A stretch of DNA of 64,000 bases from Ryuthela nishihirai. Taxonomy: Eukaryota > Arthropoda > Arachnida > Araneae > Heptathelidae. Both the position numbers and the translations under genes were made by a program. The stretch covers positions 51,051,751-51,115,750 of the forward strand of contig JAWZYU010000018.1 of the NCBI GenBank assembly GCA_038380435.1, written 5' to 3'. The notes beneath the pieces are model-generated. The model saw nothing but the letters and a program-made list of their open reading frames with translations, did no database searches and had not been told where the DNA came from. Of the stretch, positions 22,693 to 34,727 are shown piece after piece (positions within the stretch are counted from its first letter, which is position 1; the number at the start of each line of letters is the position of its first letter).

Positions 22693-24167
22693 CTACGGAG
22701 GTCCAACCAGACCGTGCAATTTAGTTCTCCAAGCAAGTCTGTCCTGAGCTACATCAACTGCATCTGGCCACTGCACACCAATTCTAACAAGGTCCTGTTT
22801 GACATTGTCTGCCCACCGCATCCTAGGTCTCCCCTTCTTTCTGAGGCCTATAGGCACACTGTTCATAACCCTATTCGCCAATCTATAATTATTCATACGG
22901 GCAACATGGCCAAACCAACGGAATCTCTCTCTGCACAATATGCTGCTTAAAGGAGGTTGCTGACTCCTTTGCTTAACCTCATCATTAGTTACAAAGTTGA
23001 ACCACCTAATGCCGAAGATACTGCGTAAGCATCTGGAATCAAAAGCACCTAGTTTCCTGTTATCTTGTTTACAAAGTGTCCAGGTTTCACTACCATAACT
23101 AACCCTAGAAAGAACCAAACTATTATACAGTCTAATTTTAGTCTTCAGATGTATACGCCTATTTCTCCACAATCTCCATAGATTCTTAAAAGTCCATGCA
23201 GCAATCCCTATTCGTCTGTTAATCTCATGCTGCACATCACCAGTGTCTGTTACATAGCTCCCAAGATAATTAAACTGTGACACCTGCTCAAGACTGCAAC
23301 CATTCAGATGAGCAGAATCACAACCTGCCTGACCAATTTTCATCACTTTAGTTTTCTCTCTGTTTATAACCAAACTTACCCCTAACAGCCTGAATGAAAG
23401 AGTTCATCTCATCAACATCATTTGCCAAAAGGGCTAAATCATTAGCATAATCTAAATCGGACATTTTCGTATCTCCAGACCATTTACAACCAAAATCTTT
23501 CCCTTTAAGTGAAATTCGCATAACGTAATCAATAACCAAGCTAAAGAGAAAAGGAGACAAAATGCACCCTTGTCGAATACCAGAGGTAATGCTAAACCAA
23601 TTGCTACAAGCCTTACCAACTCTCACACACGACTCAGTGTGGTTATAGAGAGTTTTCATTATGTTAACTAACTTGTCAGGTATACCATATGATCTCAAAA
23701 TCAACCACAAATTATGACGATCAACTGAGCCGAAAGCCTTTTTGAAATCAACAAAGCTAGCAACCAAAGGTTTCTGAAACTCTAAACATTTCTCAAGAAT
23801 CTGCCTAAGGAAAAATATCTGATCCACACATCCCCTACCACTTCTGAATCCACATTGCTCACCACACAATTGCCTGTCAACCAGATTTTTAATTCTATTA
23901 AGCACAATCATGCAAAGAACTTTCCCTGGAACAGAGAGTAGGCTGATACCCCTATATTTATCACATGAACTGTGATCACCTTTTTTTGAAAATAGGGATA
24001 ACAATAGCTCTTTTAAAATCCTTAGGAACCATGCCTTTATCATAAAAGATATTCAGAATTTCGGTCATCCAAGTGGTAACCGAAAGATTCCCAACTCTGA
24101 GCATTTCTGTAGTAATTTCATCTACCCCTGGGGATTTATGAAGTTTAAGTTTAGAAATAGCCACCAT
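22693..24167 (-). pseudogene. Copy D reverse transcriptase with complete C-terminus
   Basis: In element order: 24167-23976 (VAISKLKLHKSPGVDEITTE), 24043-23348 (KYRGISLLSVPGKVL, GFRSGRGCVDQIF, FVDFKKAFGSVDR, SGIRQGCILSPFLFSLV, LDYANDLALLANDV) and 23373-22693 (NYLGSYVTDTGDVQHEINRR through RWFGHVARMNNYRLANRV to DRLAWRTKLHGLVGPP). The catalytic YADD has become YAND, which should abolish polymerase activity even without the two frameshifts at about 24040 and 23360. The C-terminal 226 codons show the conserved Trp-Phe-Gly-His-Val block typical of this RTE-like family. Confidence 0.85.
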
Positions 24168-24864
24168 AACTTCAGATTGTGTTATAGGGCCAAGATTAAA
24201 GCCCCCAATGCATCTATCATCAGTGCAAACAATGGGAGTAGAACTAACCGCATTGTTTAGAACATCACTGAAATGCTAAGCCCACCTAGCCATGACAGAA
24301 TCCTCACCTTCTACAATCTTACCTTGTTTATACTTCAATCCCAGTATACCTGTCCATTTTCTACCACACAAAACATTATCTATGTGGTACAGCTCTCTGC
24401 TGTTGTGCTGTCTAACTACTTCCTCGGCTTTGTCAGCCAAGCCATCAAGTCAAAAATTCTTATCAGAAGCTGACTGATCCTTTACACGTTTATTAAGCTT
24501 TCTGTAATGCTTTCTATTAGGACCAGTAGGGTACTGATTAAGGACATTCCTGCAGTTCCTTCTTTCTGAAATAAGCTCAAGTGTCTTATCACTCAAATAA
24601 TTTTACTTCCTCTGCTCCTTTTTTCCTAAAAAAGTACTGTTAGTTTCCAGAAACGCCTGTTTAAAATGGTTCCAGTCTTCCTCAACTTCAGTAGTAAGCA
24701 ATCCATGACTGTCATAATGACTAAGTCATCATCATGGTAAGCTTTTTAGCTATAACTGGGTCTTTCAGAGCTTCAGTATTAAAGGTAAATTTTTTAAATC
24801 TAGCACAACACTTTTTAAGTGTAATTTGCAAAACACTTTTAACAAGGTAATGGTCAAATCCAAT

Positions 24865-25691
24865 TTAAGCTCCACTATATGCCCTGGTATTCCTAACAGA
24901 ACTAGTCCATTTGCTGTTAATTAATATATAATCAATCATATTCTTATGCAGCCCATCAGGTGAAACCCACGTGTACATATGTATGTCGCGGTGTTTGCAA
25001 TAAGTGTTAGTTATTCTGAAACCATTGAGTTTACCTACCTGTAGGTGACGTTGCCCATTGCCATTGCAACTACCAATACCAAAAGAGCCTATCACCCTTC
25101 CCTAAAGGTCAGACTCAGACCAACTTTGGAATTTAAGTCACCTAGAACAAGGGTAATATCTCCTTTCTTGACAGAATTCAAAATATCCTGAAGTTGTCAG
25201 TAAAACATATCCTTCTCATCCTCATCGTCATCCTCAGTGGGGGCATAACAGCAGATAACATTCAAGTCTTTAATGCTTGTCTGAAATTTTGCTCGAAGAA
25301 ACCTTTCATTAATGCACTCATATCCTACAAGAGCATCACTAGCATGTATGCTGAGCAGCAGACCTATGCCTTGGTGATGCTTTCCATCCTCCCTCCCTGA
25401 AAAGAAAAATTTAAGGATATTTTTAAGTATCTCACCTTTACCTGTCCATCTGGTCTCTTGCAAGCCTAGAATATTTAGGTTATAGCGCTGGAATTCCTGC
25501 GTGAGGACATCAAGAGAATAAGCTCTGTTCAGAGACCTCACATTCCAACTACCTATGGAGAGAAAATGGTTGGTGGGATGTTTAAAGAAACTATATTTAT
25601 TGAGAGAGGAAATGGCGACAATATCAAACAGCCCCCTAATCGCAGACATGGGGCAAATACCCGTTTCCCCACCACTAAAGGCTGAAGCCAT
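24865..25691 (-). pseudogene. Copy D endonuclease, broken
   Basis: 25691-25197 encodes SIGSWNVRSLNRAYS, LGLQETRWTGKGE and VICCYAPTED. The GDFN region (about 25150-25120) is out of frame, and 25095-24865 gives GSCNGNGQRHLQVGKLNGF and MIDYILINSKWTSSVRN. The SDH block near 24860 reads as LDHYLV-like with GSD altered. Breaks lie near 25195, 25110 and 24865. A copy-specific 1-bp loss near 25110 shifts the GDFNAK coding. Confidence 0.78.
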
Positions 25692-26238
25692 CTAGACTGG
25701 AAGACTTCCTCCAATGTAGAATTGGACGATGCCAATAGAAGCAAAGAGTTCAGGTGCCTGCGATGACCTCTGCTCAAGATTATCCACCAGCTGATAAACA
25801 TATCCTGTGAATCTATTCACTTGGGGTTGTCAACCCACAAATAAATAAAAAATACAGCGGAATATTTTCCCCTTCGCAGAAATCCACCAGTGCAGCAAAT
25901 TCAGGATCCATAATCAAGCTCAGAGCCTTATTCCAGTCCGGTCCAATAGGTTTATATGGTCAGTACTAGGATCTTGTGTGTTGACCACTTCTTAGCAGGG
26001 TATAAAAAAAAGAAAAGTAGCCATAGTTGTCCAGAGCAGTAGACTACATTAATCTGTCAGCCCTCGACTTCCGTTCACTTCCACAAGAGAGTATCTCTTT
26101 CCAAAGGTACTAATTGTCTGCACCACGAGAAGGCGGGGTCGGACATTAGGTGCTAGACCTGGCTGGTTCTGTGCATCATCACAGGGAATTGGTGCATAGC
26201 TCTCCTTCGAGTAATTACCTATCTACCATTTACAGACC

Positions 26239-26944
26239 GACATGTACTGCTAAATGTTTAATTTGAATAAATTATTATTATTATTTGCCCCCTTACACCA
26301 AGTGGCTGGGGTGTTGGTAAAATGCAACTTTTCTGTTTTAAGAAATATATGAAAAAAAATTTTGTTTTGTCTAATAAAAGATTAATATTTTATTTTTCCC
26401 AATCACCATTAGTTGGAATTTCCACTGTTAGAGGGTATTGAATGTGTAAAGTAACTAGAATAATGCATATCACCTGTGTAAAATATAGAAGTTCTGTATC
26501 CAAAGAGAATTGAAGTTTTTCATTTTCCTACTTTTAAACTCCTTAAAAATTTTAATTCGCTAATGGATGATGGGGGAGGGATATTTACAGTAATAATTAT
26601 TTTATTAGTAGTTATACAACACAAAGTATTTGTCCTTCAGTTCTCAAATTGAAAAAAGTTGCTTTTTTTCAGACCTCTCTGAAAAAAATGGGACACATCA
26701 TTGCCGTTAGTGAAATGTTTCTTGACACTCTACAGTGAAATGTTTCTTGGCACTCTACAGCGAAATTTAAAATTTCTACCATAAACAGATCACTTGAACA
26801 ATTCGTTAAAAGTTTTGCCGTTTGCATATTTAGTGATGTCTAACGATATAAATTAAAACTACGTTTGGAAGTGCGAATTTTAATACATCATTAGTACCAA
26901 CTAAAAGGTTTTTGCAATTATCACTTAAAACAAAACAGTTGCAT
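26239..26944. other. AT-rich interval with a short tandem duplication
   Basis: No gene is recognised. GTGAAATGTTTCTTG(A/G)CACTCTACAG is tandemly duplicated at about 26710-26762 (28-bp period). The segment 26375-26440 resembles 22305-22395. Confidence 0.5.
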
Positions 26945-27450
26945 TTCCTACCTACCCTGGGTGTAAGGGGTCAACTCATTGTTATCGATGGAATCTTGAA
27001 GACCGTCCCATTCCACCACCAAATTTTGAAATTTCTAGCGTAACTACATCGTTTGCAATATTTGTTTAAATTTTTCGATTTTTTTTCACCGTTATAGGGC
27101 ACGATTATAGCTTTTGGGAGATTTGGAAAGTGAAAATCGTAATATTTATCAATACCTGTCAAACCGAAAAAAATTTTAATTTATCTCTAAAAACGTAAAA
27201 TTTTCTGTTAAAACCAAAAATGTTACATTCTCTCACCCCGGTCTAAGAGGTCAACTCATTGTTACCAATGGTAACTTCGTGACCTTCACATTCCAACACC
27301 AAAATTTCAAATTTCTAACATAAACATTCGCTTGAAATTTTTAAATTTTCAAAACTTTTCACCGTTAGAGGGCGTAGTTATTCCTTTTGAAAGATTCGGA
27401 GAGTAAAAATCGAAATATTTTATCAATACCTATCCAACACAAAAAGGTTT
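26945..27450. repeat. Diverged tandem repeat, about 285-bp period
   Basis: Two units (about 26952-27233 and 27234-27450) share, in order, GGTCAACTCATTGTTA, CCA(A/C)CACCAAA, TTTCACCGTTA(T/G)AGGGC, and TATCAATACCT(G/A)TC. The related CACTGTTAGAGGG at about 26420 suggests a third, more degraded unit. No coding sequence. Confidence 0.75.
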
Positions 27451-28443
27451 TTTTATTTATTTGTATAAACAAAGAAGTTCGATGTCTAGAGAAAGATAGA
27501 CGACAAGCGAAATTATAATCTTTTTTTTTTTCTTTAGAAAAAAAAGGCCGCAAAATTAACTTTTCTGTTTTAGCCGTTTCCTAAAGTGTTTCCAATCGTG
27601 AACACTGAAATCTGTATCAAATATTACCTGACCCTTTTCGGAAATCCATAAGTATTTGTGCAATACCATTCAACTTTGCAACTAAACAATCCAAGCAGTG
27701 ACAAAACATGGCGTCCAATTTTGAGACCTTTACCTATATAAGGTCTAGTCAGAGCCAATTCAAATGCTCCAGTGTTTACAAAAATATTGTACGTTATATC
27801 AGTTTAAACATACTGATTTGAATAGGAAAATGTGGACCATCGTTTTAGAAGTCTTGAAATTAGGAACAAGGAAAGCTATCCAAAGTATTTTTCTTATAAG
27901 GTAAATGCAATATTTAAATAATCGTAGAGAATAAAGTTAAGTTGAGGCTACGTTTTTCGAGCCGCAACGCAAGTTACTGATCCCGAGTCCGAACCATTTC
28001 GACAATTGGTGAGTCTGAGCCTGATTTGGGGAAAAATATTGTCTCGTGCATCATAAGACATGTATACAGAAATGTATGTCGCTAATAATTCATTTTATTC
28101 ACGTATTACTAATTATAATCATTTGAAGAAAACATTCAAAAATGTTATTTAAAATTAAAAATATTAGAAATTAAAATTTCTTGGGTAACATCATTACAAA
28201 CGCAAAGAGCCGTTCATTTATGAAAGATAGAAATATGTTAAAATTAATCAGGAGCCGCATGGTTCTTATTTTAAATTGCTAAATACTGATTTAAAGACTG
28301 AAACTGTAATAAATGTTTTCATATTTTTGCTCATTTTTTTTAGAATTTCAAAAAATTTAAAATATTTTGAGCCAAGCCAGAAGTCGTTTGCGCTCTTTTC
28401 AGCCCAACAAAGCCAGAGCACGAACTCATCTCTCGAAGTAGTA
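27451..28443. other. Unassigned interval
   Basis: No gene, RNA or known element is recognised. Open frames here are at most about 60 codons and lack motifs. Confidence 0.5.
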
Positions 28444-28590
28444 AAGAAATCGTGTTAATAACTGAGGAATAACTGTTAAGTGTTCCTCAATGTGTTGTTG
28501 TGTTAATAACTGAGGAAATCGTGTTAATAACTGAGGAAATCGTGTTAATAACTGAGGAATAAAAATCATGTAAACTGAGGAATAGTCGTG
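28444..28590. repeat. Short tandem repeat, 21-bp unit
   Basis: The unit GAAATCGTGTTAATAACTGAG recurs about four times, partly interrupted. It shares AATCGTGTTA with the start of the next array, so one array probably seeded the other. Confidence 0.85.
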
Positions 28591-29345
28591 TTAGTCTAAA
28601 ACCAACCCAATTTTCAAAATCCTTTTAGTCTAAAACCAGCCCTATTTCAAAATCGTATTAGTCTGAAATCAGCCCTATTTTCAAAATAATGTTTGTCTAA
28701 AACCAACCCTGTTTTCAAAACCGTATTAGTCTAAATCCAACCCTATTTTTAAAATCGTGTTAGTCTAAAACCACTCCAATTTTCAAAATGTTGTTACTCT
28801 AAAACCAGCCCTATTTTCAAAATCATGTTAGTCTAAAACCAACCCTGTTTTCAAAACCGTGTTAGTCTAAAACCAACCCTGTTTTCAAAATCGTGCTAAT
28901 CTAAAACCAGCCCAATTTTCAAAATCCTGTTAATCTAAAACCAGCCCTATTTCAAAATCATGTTAGTCTGAAATCAGCCCTATTTTCAAAATAATGTTTG
29001 TCTAAAACCAACCCTGTTTTCAAAACCGTATTAATCTAAATACAACCCTATTTTTAAAATCGTGTTAGTCTAAAACCACTCCAATTTTCAAAATGTTGTT
29101 ACTCTAAAACCAGCCCTATTTTCAAAATCATGTTAGTCTAAAACCAACCCTGTTTTCAAAACCGTGTTAGTCTAAAACCAACCCTGTTTTCAAAATCGTG
29201 CTAATCTAAAACCAGCCCAATTTTCAAAATCCTGTTAATCTAAAACCAGCCCTATTTCAAAATCATGTTAGTCTGAAATCAGCCCTATTTTTAAAATCAT
29301 GTTAAGTCTAAACGAGCCCTATTTTCAAAATCGTGTTATTCGGGT
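28590..29345. repeat. 34-bp minisatellite with 305-bp higher-order period
   Basis: About 22 units of the type GTTAGTCTAAAACCAACCCT followed by GTTTTCAAAACC. Unit variants recur in the same order: the block beginning AAAATCC occurs at 28616, 28921 and 29226, giving an exact 305-bp super-period of about nine units. The within-period unit divergence is greater than the divergence between super-units, as in higher-order satellite repeats. Confidence 0.9.
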
Positions 29346-29877
29346 ATAAAGGTTATACAAATGCAAAACCTTTTAATGTCAATAAGGCATATAATAAGAG
29401 GTAATGTATTAATAAATTGCTTTAAAAATTGTTATGTCTTACTTTGTGATTTTTGTTCATATTTTTTATCCAATTTCAATTTCGAAAGGGGGTCTCAAGA
29501 AACACCCATTGACTAAGTGCAGTCAGCAAATAGCCGAAAACAAAATTCAAATTGAACATCGCGTGTTTATTTACCTAGAAGCTGGTGCTCTCCCGCCTAT
29601 TAGAAGCGATGCTTTATTTAGGAGAAGCATCACTTGTACTCGACTAAAAGGGATGACGAGAAGGTAAAAGGCGATTTCTCCAGAAATTTGAAAGAGACTT
29701 TGGGACAAGATCTATAGAGATTAATGATACTTGTTCCTTTGGGACATTTTTCTTCGAATACGTTTCTAAAGAAATTTAGAGAGCTATCTTCTTTTGGTGA
29801 CAATGCATTTCATCCTAAAATCTTTCGACTTCTTCGTATGACCGAAGTTTTAATACCGTACATCATTTCATTCGAAG
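29346..29877. other. Unassigned interval with one 77-codon frame
   Basis: An open frame at 29434-29667 (+) encodes 77 residues with no recognised motif, and another at 29724-29906 overlaps the next SINE. I see no reason to call either a gene. Confidence 0.45.
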
Positions 29878-30055
29878 GTATATCCTCAAACAACTTCCTG
29901 CCATAGAGGTCTGGCAGGAGCCTGTCAATTTATACGCCATAATAGGTCTATAAGACTGGCTGGGTATCTTCAGAAAAACAACCATGCATAAGCCTGGAAT
30001 CCATGTCGATTTGATCAGTAGCCAAGCACGCTAAACCACTCTGCCAGGGGATGGT
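29878..30055 (-). mobile_element. SINE-2 copy b, degenerate
   Basis: It matches other SINE-2 copies in GCCATAGAGGTCTGGCAGGA, TTTATACGCCATAATAG and the tRNA-like head GATCAGTAGCCAAGCACGCTA, with many substitutions, so it is an old copy. Confidence 0.75.
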
Positions 30056-30418
30056 TATTAAACTCATCCGCTGATTTCGGTAAAGTACCGTCATCGTGGC
30101 CTAAAATGTTTTAGAAGAAAAATAACATTTATTGTCAGAAAAAGAAAATAGCTCTCTAAATTTTTTTAGAAATGCATTTCAAGAAGAAAAGTGTCAAAGA
30201 GGAACCAGCATGTTTCGAAACCAGACGTTCGAGCTCGAAATCCTCCTGAATTTTTAGAAATTTATTAGACAGCCTCATGAAAAAAATTTCTATACGTCTA
30301 AGGAAAATAATAAATCATTTATCTCATCATCATCATCATCATCATCCTCAAGCAGCCTTGGGCTACAGAGGTCCAACCAGATCGTGCAATTTAGTTCTCC
30401 AAACATATCTGTGCTGAA

Positions 30419-32453
30419 CTACATCAGCTGCGTCTGGCCACTGTACACGAATTTTAACAAGGTCCTGTTTGACATTATCTGCCCACGGCATCCTAGATCC
30501 CCCCTCCCACTCTTTTTGAGTCCTTTAGGCACATTGTTCACAACCCTATTCCCTAATCTATAGTTATGCATACGGGCAGCATGGCCAAACCAACGGAGTC
30601 TTTCTAGGTACAATATGCTGCTCAAAAGAGGCTGCAGACACATTTGCCTAACCTCATCATTACTTACAAAGTTGAACTACCTAGTTCCCAAGATATTGCG
30701 TAAGCATCTAGAATCAAAAGCATCAAGTTTCCAATTATCTTGTTTACAAAGCGTCCAGGTTTCACTACCAAAACTAACTCTAGAAAGAAAAAAACTCTTA
30801 TACAGTATAATTTCAGTCTTTAGGTGCATAAGCCTGTTTCTCTACACTCTCTATAGATCTTAAAACCCTCAGCAACAATCCCTCATCGTCTCTTAATCTC
30901 ATGCCGCACATCACCAGTACCTGTTACATAGCTCACAAGGTAATTAACTGAGACACCTGCTCAAGACTGCAATCATTCAGATTAATTGAACCACACGCTA
31001 TTTTCAAGAATCTGCCACCAAATTTTCATCACCTTAGTTTTCTCTTTGTTTCTTCTGTCCCAGGTAAACCTACTCTAGTAGTATTAGAGTAGCTTAGTTA
31101 GTAGTAGTAGTATTTAGTAGAGTAGCCAAACCTAGTCTACTAACCAGTCTCATCGACAGCTGTAACGAAAGGGTTTATCTCATCAACATCACTTGCCAAA
31201 AGGACCAAATCATCAGCATAATCTAAATCAAATATTTTCAGATCGCTAGACCATTTAAGCCCATCTTTCCCTTGCAGTGAATTTCGCATAACATAATCAA
31301 TAACCAAATTAAAGAGAAATGAAGACAAAATGAATCTTTCTACAGCACAAGAAGCAATACTAAACCAATAGTTATAAGCCTTACCAACTCTCACACATGA
31401 CTCAGTGTTATTATAAAGTGATTTCATTATATTAACAGGGGTGGGGGTGGCTCAGTCGGTAGCGCGCCAGACTCGTAATCTGCAGTTCCCAGGTTCGAAT
31501 CTCAGATGGGTCAGTGTTGAGACTTATCTCCGCAAAATTCCCCGCCCTGCCCACGGTCAGTAGGGGACACCTTATGGACTTGGAAAGGCCGCCATCCGTC
31601 GGATGGGACGTTAAGCCGTGGCCCCGTATGCAGGAGAGCCATACCCTGTGCACGTTAAAGAACACGCTGGAATGCCCTGACGGGAGGCTACCATCTGTCT
31701 CCCAACAGCTGCTCCAGTGGGTCCCCTCCCACAACCTTCTCTGAGCCTTCGGGTCCATGTGATCTGGCCATTTCGCCCATGGTGTGCAAAAAAGTGCCGC
31801 TCAGAGGCAAAACAACCCAGCAACCCATTATATTAATTAATCTAGCATGCCATATATTTTCGCGACCAACCACCATTATGAGGGTCAACAGAGTCAAAAA
31901 CTTTTTTGAAATCTACAAAGCTAGTACCTACAAGTTTCTGAAACTCTAAACATTTCTCAAGAATCTGCCTGAGTAAAAATATCTTATCTGCACATCCCCT
32001 ACCACTTCTGAACCCACATTGCTCATCACGCAATTGTCCGTCTACAGATTCTTATTCCATTAAGCAAAATGTTGCAAAGAACTTTGCCTGGAACAGAGAG
32101 TAGGCTGATACCCCTAAGTTATCACAAGAACTGCGATCACCTTTTTAACAAAAAGAGATAATAATAGCTCTGGTAAAATCCTTAGGAACCGTGACTTTAT
32201 CATAAAAGATATTCAACATTTCATTCATCCATGTGGTAACCGAAACATTCCCATCTCTATGCATTTGAATAGTAATTTCATCTACCCCTGGGGATTTATG
32301 TAGTTTAAGTTTAGAAATAGCCAAAGTAACTTCAAACTGTGATAGAGGGTTAACAATAAAGCCAATAATGAAACTATCACCATTCCAAACAACGGGACTA
32401 GAACTATCCACGTTATTTAGAGCATCTCTGAAATGCTCAGCCCACCCAACCAT
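30419..32453 (-). pseudogene. Copy E reverse transcriptase, broken and SINE-interrupted
   Basis: Pieces: 32453-32145 (WAEHFRDALNNVDSSS, LAISKLKLHKSPGVDEI), 32033-31842 (RDEQCGFRSGRGCADKIF, FVDFKKVFDSVD), then SINE-1, then 31427-31140 (MKSLYNNTESCVRVGKA, DLDYADDLVLLASDV), and 30643-30419 (QPLLSSILYLERLRWFGHAARM). The YADD is preserved, but the polymerase frame is cut by the SINE between the SYGIPDKLVN and MKALYNN regions and by several stops. Confidence 0.82.
31436..31825 (+). mobile_element. SINE-1 copy 3, inserted in RTE copy E
   Basis: Full-length. The target-site duplication CATTATATTAA is exact at 31425-31435 and 31826-31836, within the RTE RT sequence (empty-site equivalent CATTATGTTAACTAAC in copy A). 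This proves SINE-1 moved after copy E inserted. The head has box A (TGGCTCAGTCGG) and box B (GGTTCGAATCT). Confidence 0.95.
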
Positions 32454-32968
32454 GAGAGAATTCTAACCTTCACTAACCTTACTTGTTTTTCCTTCAATCC
32501 TTCCGTTTTTTCCTACATAAAACATTAACTATCTGGTACAGCTCTTTGCTGTTATGCTATTAAGCTGCTTCCTCGGCTTTGTCTGCCAAGCCATCAAACC
32601 AAAGATTCTTATCAGCTGCTAATTGATCCTTTACACGTCTATTAAGCTCTTTGCAACGCTTTCTGTGTTAGGACTAGTAGGGCAATGATTAAGGACATTC
32701 CTGCAGTTATTTCTTTCCCAATTCAGCTCCAGTGCCTTATCACTCAAATATTTTTTCCTCCTATGCTCCATTTTACTTAAAAGAGTATTGTTAGTTTCAA
32801 GAAAAGCTTGTTTAAAACTGTCCCATTCTTCCTCACCATCAGTAGTAAGCAAGCCATGACTGTCATAATGACTATAACTGGGTCTTTCAGAGATTCAGAA
32901 TTAAAGGTAAATTTTTTAATCTTAGCACAACTCATCTTAAGTTTAAGTTGCAAAACACTTTTAAGAAA

Positions 32969-33289
32969 GTAATTCGTCGCTCAAAAGACGAAGGGGCATA
33001 ACTCGAAAATTGGCGAAATTAAGTTAAGCCCACAACAGATGTTACCTAAAGTCTATGATATGCCCAACTGTCGTAAGTCTCCGACTTACCGTTATGTAGT
33101 TATAATGAATTAGATGGGAGACGCATCTCATTTTTGGACACATGATGAAAAGACGAACAGGAGTAACTCTATTTGCGCCTCATCGTCTTGTTTTGTTATG
33201 GATGATTGATCATTTAAAACCTTTGAAAACAGTGTGTAGGGATCTTGTTGAATTTCAGGTTGGGACTGAAAGTCATATTACTATCTTTT
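32969..33289. other. Unassigned interval
   Basis: No recognised gene. It may include the degraded 5' end of the following Tc1-like element. Confidence 0.4.
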
Positions 33290-34270
33290 TATAATTTTAT
33301 ACCGCATTTGCGATGCATGGCATTATTTGACAGATTCGCGATTACAACGCAACTGCAAAGGGACTGGCAACAGGTAGCACATTGAATATCTACCAGGCGG
33401 ACGATAAACAACAGGCTTTTACAGTTTCAATTGCGAGCCTATCGTTCGACACTGCGTTTGCCCCTCACATTGCCCACATGCAAGCATGTCTTCAGTGGTG
33501 TCGCCTCAGACAGAACTGGAACGAACAAGAGTGGAGTACCGTGGTTTTTAGTGACGAATCTCGTTTTTGTCTTGGTCAGCACGACGATAGACAATGTGTT
33601 CGCCGTCATCCATTGGAAAGAAACGCTACCCAGTGCACGCGACATCATCACACAACTCCAGCACCTGGTGTTGGTCTGGGGTGCCATTAGTCGGACATCT
33701 CGGTCAGAACTGGTCATCATAAAGGGATCTCTAACTGCCCAACGATACGTTACCAACATTTTGCAACCAGTGGCTGTCCCATTTTTTCAGCAGCACAGAA
33801 CTTTTTACCAGCAACATGACGCCCGTCCCCACACAGCCCGCATTAATCTGCAATATCTACACGAGCAAAGCGTTCAGGTACCACCATGGCCAGCATGCTT
33901 GCCGGAACTTTCACCTGTTGAACACGTCTGGGACATGATGGATCGATAGCACCAACAACACCCAAGATGTGTGCCAACCACTGTCACTGAAATAGAACAG
34001 CGACTTCGCGCTATTTGGTGTTCTATCCTCCACGAGGACATTATAGAGCTGTGCGATAGCCTTCTCCGCCGTGTTCATGAATGCATCACTGCGCGAGGTG
34101 GTTCAACATCATACTAATTATACCACTTTACCGGGTAGTTAAAGTGATGATTTTCCATATTTTTTTGATAATGTAATCAATCCACATCTCAGTGTATACT
34201 AACAGCTGCCTACGTTTCAATAAAATGGCAATAATTCTTCAAGGTGTTGCAATTTTTTCCTGTAGTGTAT
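33290..34270 (+). pseudogene. Tc1-like transposase, frameshifted
   Basis: It is the same family as 8490-9872. An HTH remnant (CDAWHYLTDSRLQRNCKG) starts at 33307. The first frame (33382-33690) has MQACLQWCRLRQNWNEQEW and STVVFSDESRFCLGQHDDR; the second (33431-33949) resumes after a frameshift near 33600 with WGAISRTSRSELV, FYQQHDARPHTARI and PELSPVEHVWDMMDR. The three catalytic positions (Asp in FSDES, Asp in QHDARPH, Glu in PVEHVW) are all conserved. The 3' terminus is GGTGTTGCAATTTTTTCCTG at 34243-34262; the 5' terminus is missing. Confidence 0.87.
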
Positions 34271-34308
34271 TTTTTTTGGGAAAGTAATCACAATCGAAGT
34301 GAACATTG

Positions 34309-34527
34309 TAGAGTCACTCAAAAAAATATCCGAACGCTATGGTTGATTAAAGAATTCAGAAAAAATATATGGCAACGATTTCTCTAGAAGTTAATGATCT
34401 GGCAACCTTTGTGTACTGTACACGAAGGTTGCCAGATCACTAATTTCTAAAAAAATCGTTGCGTTTTTTTTTTTTGAATTCTGTAATCAACCATGGCGTT
34501 CGGATACTTTTTTGAGCGACTGTACTA
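34309..34527. mobile_element. Tc1/mariner-type MITE, copy 1 (complete)
   Basis: Near-palindromic element with termini AGAGTCACTCAAAAAAATAT and, inverted, ACAGTCGCTCAAAAAAGTAT, flanked by TA. Inner arms share GGTTGATTA(A/C)AGAATTCAGA and GGCAACGATTT. There is no coding sequence. TA target sites and this terminus style fit a Tc1/mariner-dependent MITE; no autonomous partner with these ends is in the window. Confidence 0.85.
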
Positions 34528-34727
34528 GGTATAGTAATGATCTAATCTTACAAAGTTTACAGAAGAAAGCTTACGAAAGTTAAGATAAAATTCCATAGTC
34601 TGTTCTTAAAAATAGAGAAAAAACAATTTCTTTACGAAACTATCAACTGTATTTAAAGAGATTATGATAACTTGTCAGAAGGTGATATCTCACACCTAGG
34701 TGACGATAAAATGAAAACCCTACATAT

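Larger units (their letters stand above)
22662..26238 (-). mobile_element. RTE-type retrotransposon, copy D (full length)
   Basis: It runs from an (ATC)n tail at 22662-22677 to the 5' start GGTCTGTAAATGGTAGATAGG at about 26238, some 3.58 kb. It aligns end to end with A and B and has the least damaged 3' half in the window. The leader retains the segment that copy B has lost. Confidence 0.9.
30325..32968 (-). mobile_element. RTE-type retrotransposon, copy E, 5'-truncated
   Basis: It starts with an (ATC)n tail (30325-30345) and extends to 32968, where similarity stops inside the post-endonuclease linker (equivalent to about 1930 in copy A). A 5' truncation of this kind is common for target-primed elements. 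SINE-1 copy 3 is inserted at 31436-31825. 31060-31140 contains a scrambled insertion with repeated CTACTCTAGTAG-like pieces absent from other copies. Confidence 0.87.

Noticed and set aside
28590..29345. CRISPR-like array
   Set aside because: Continuous 34-bp tandem repeat with no spacers, in eukaryotic TE-rich DNA.
29434..29667. 77-codon open frame as a gene
   Set aside because: No motif, no homologous second copy, and this length is expected by chance in several frames.
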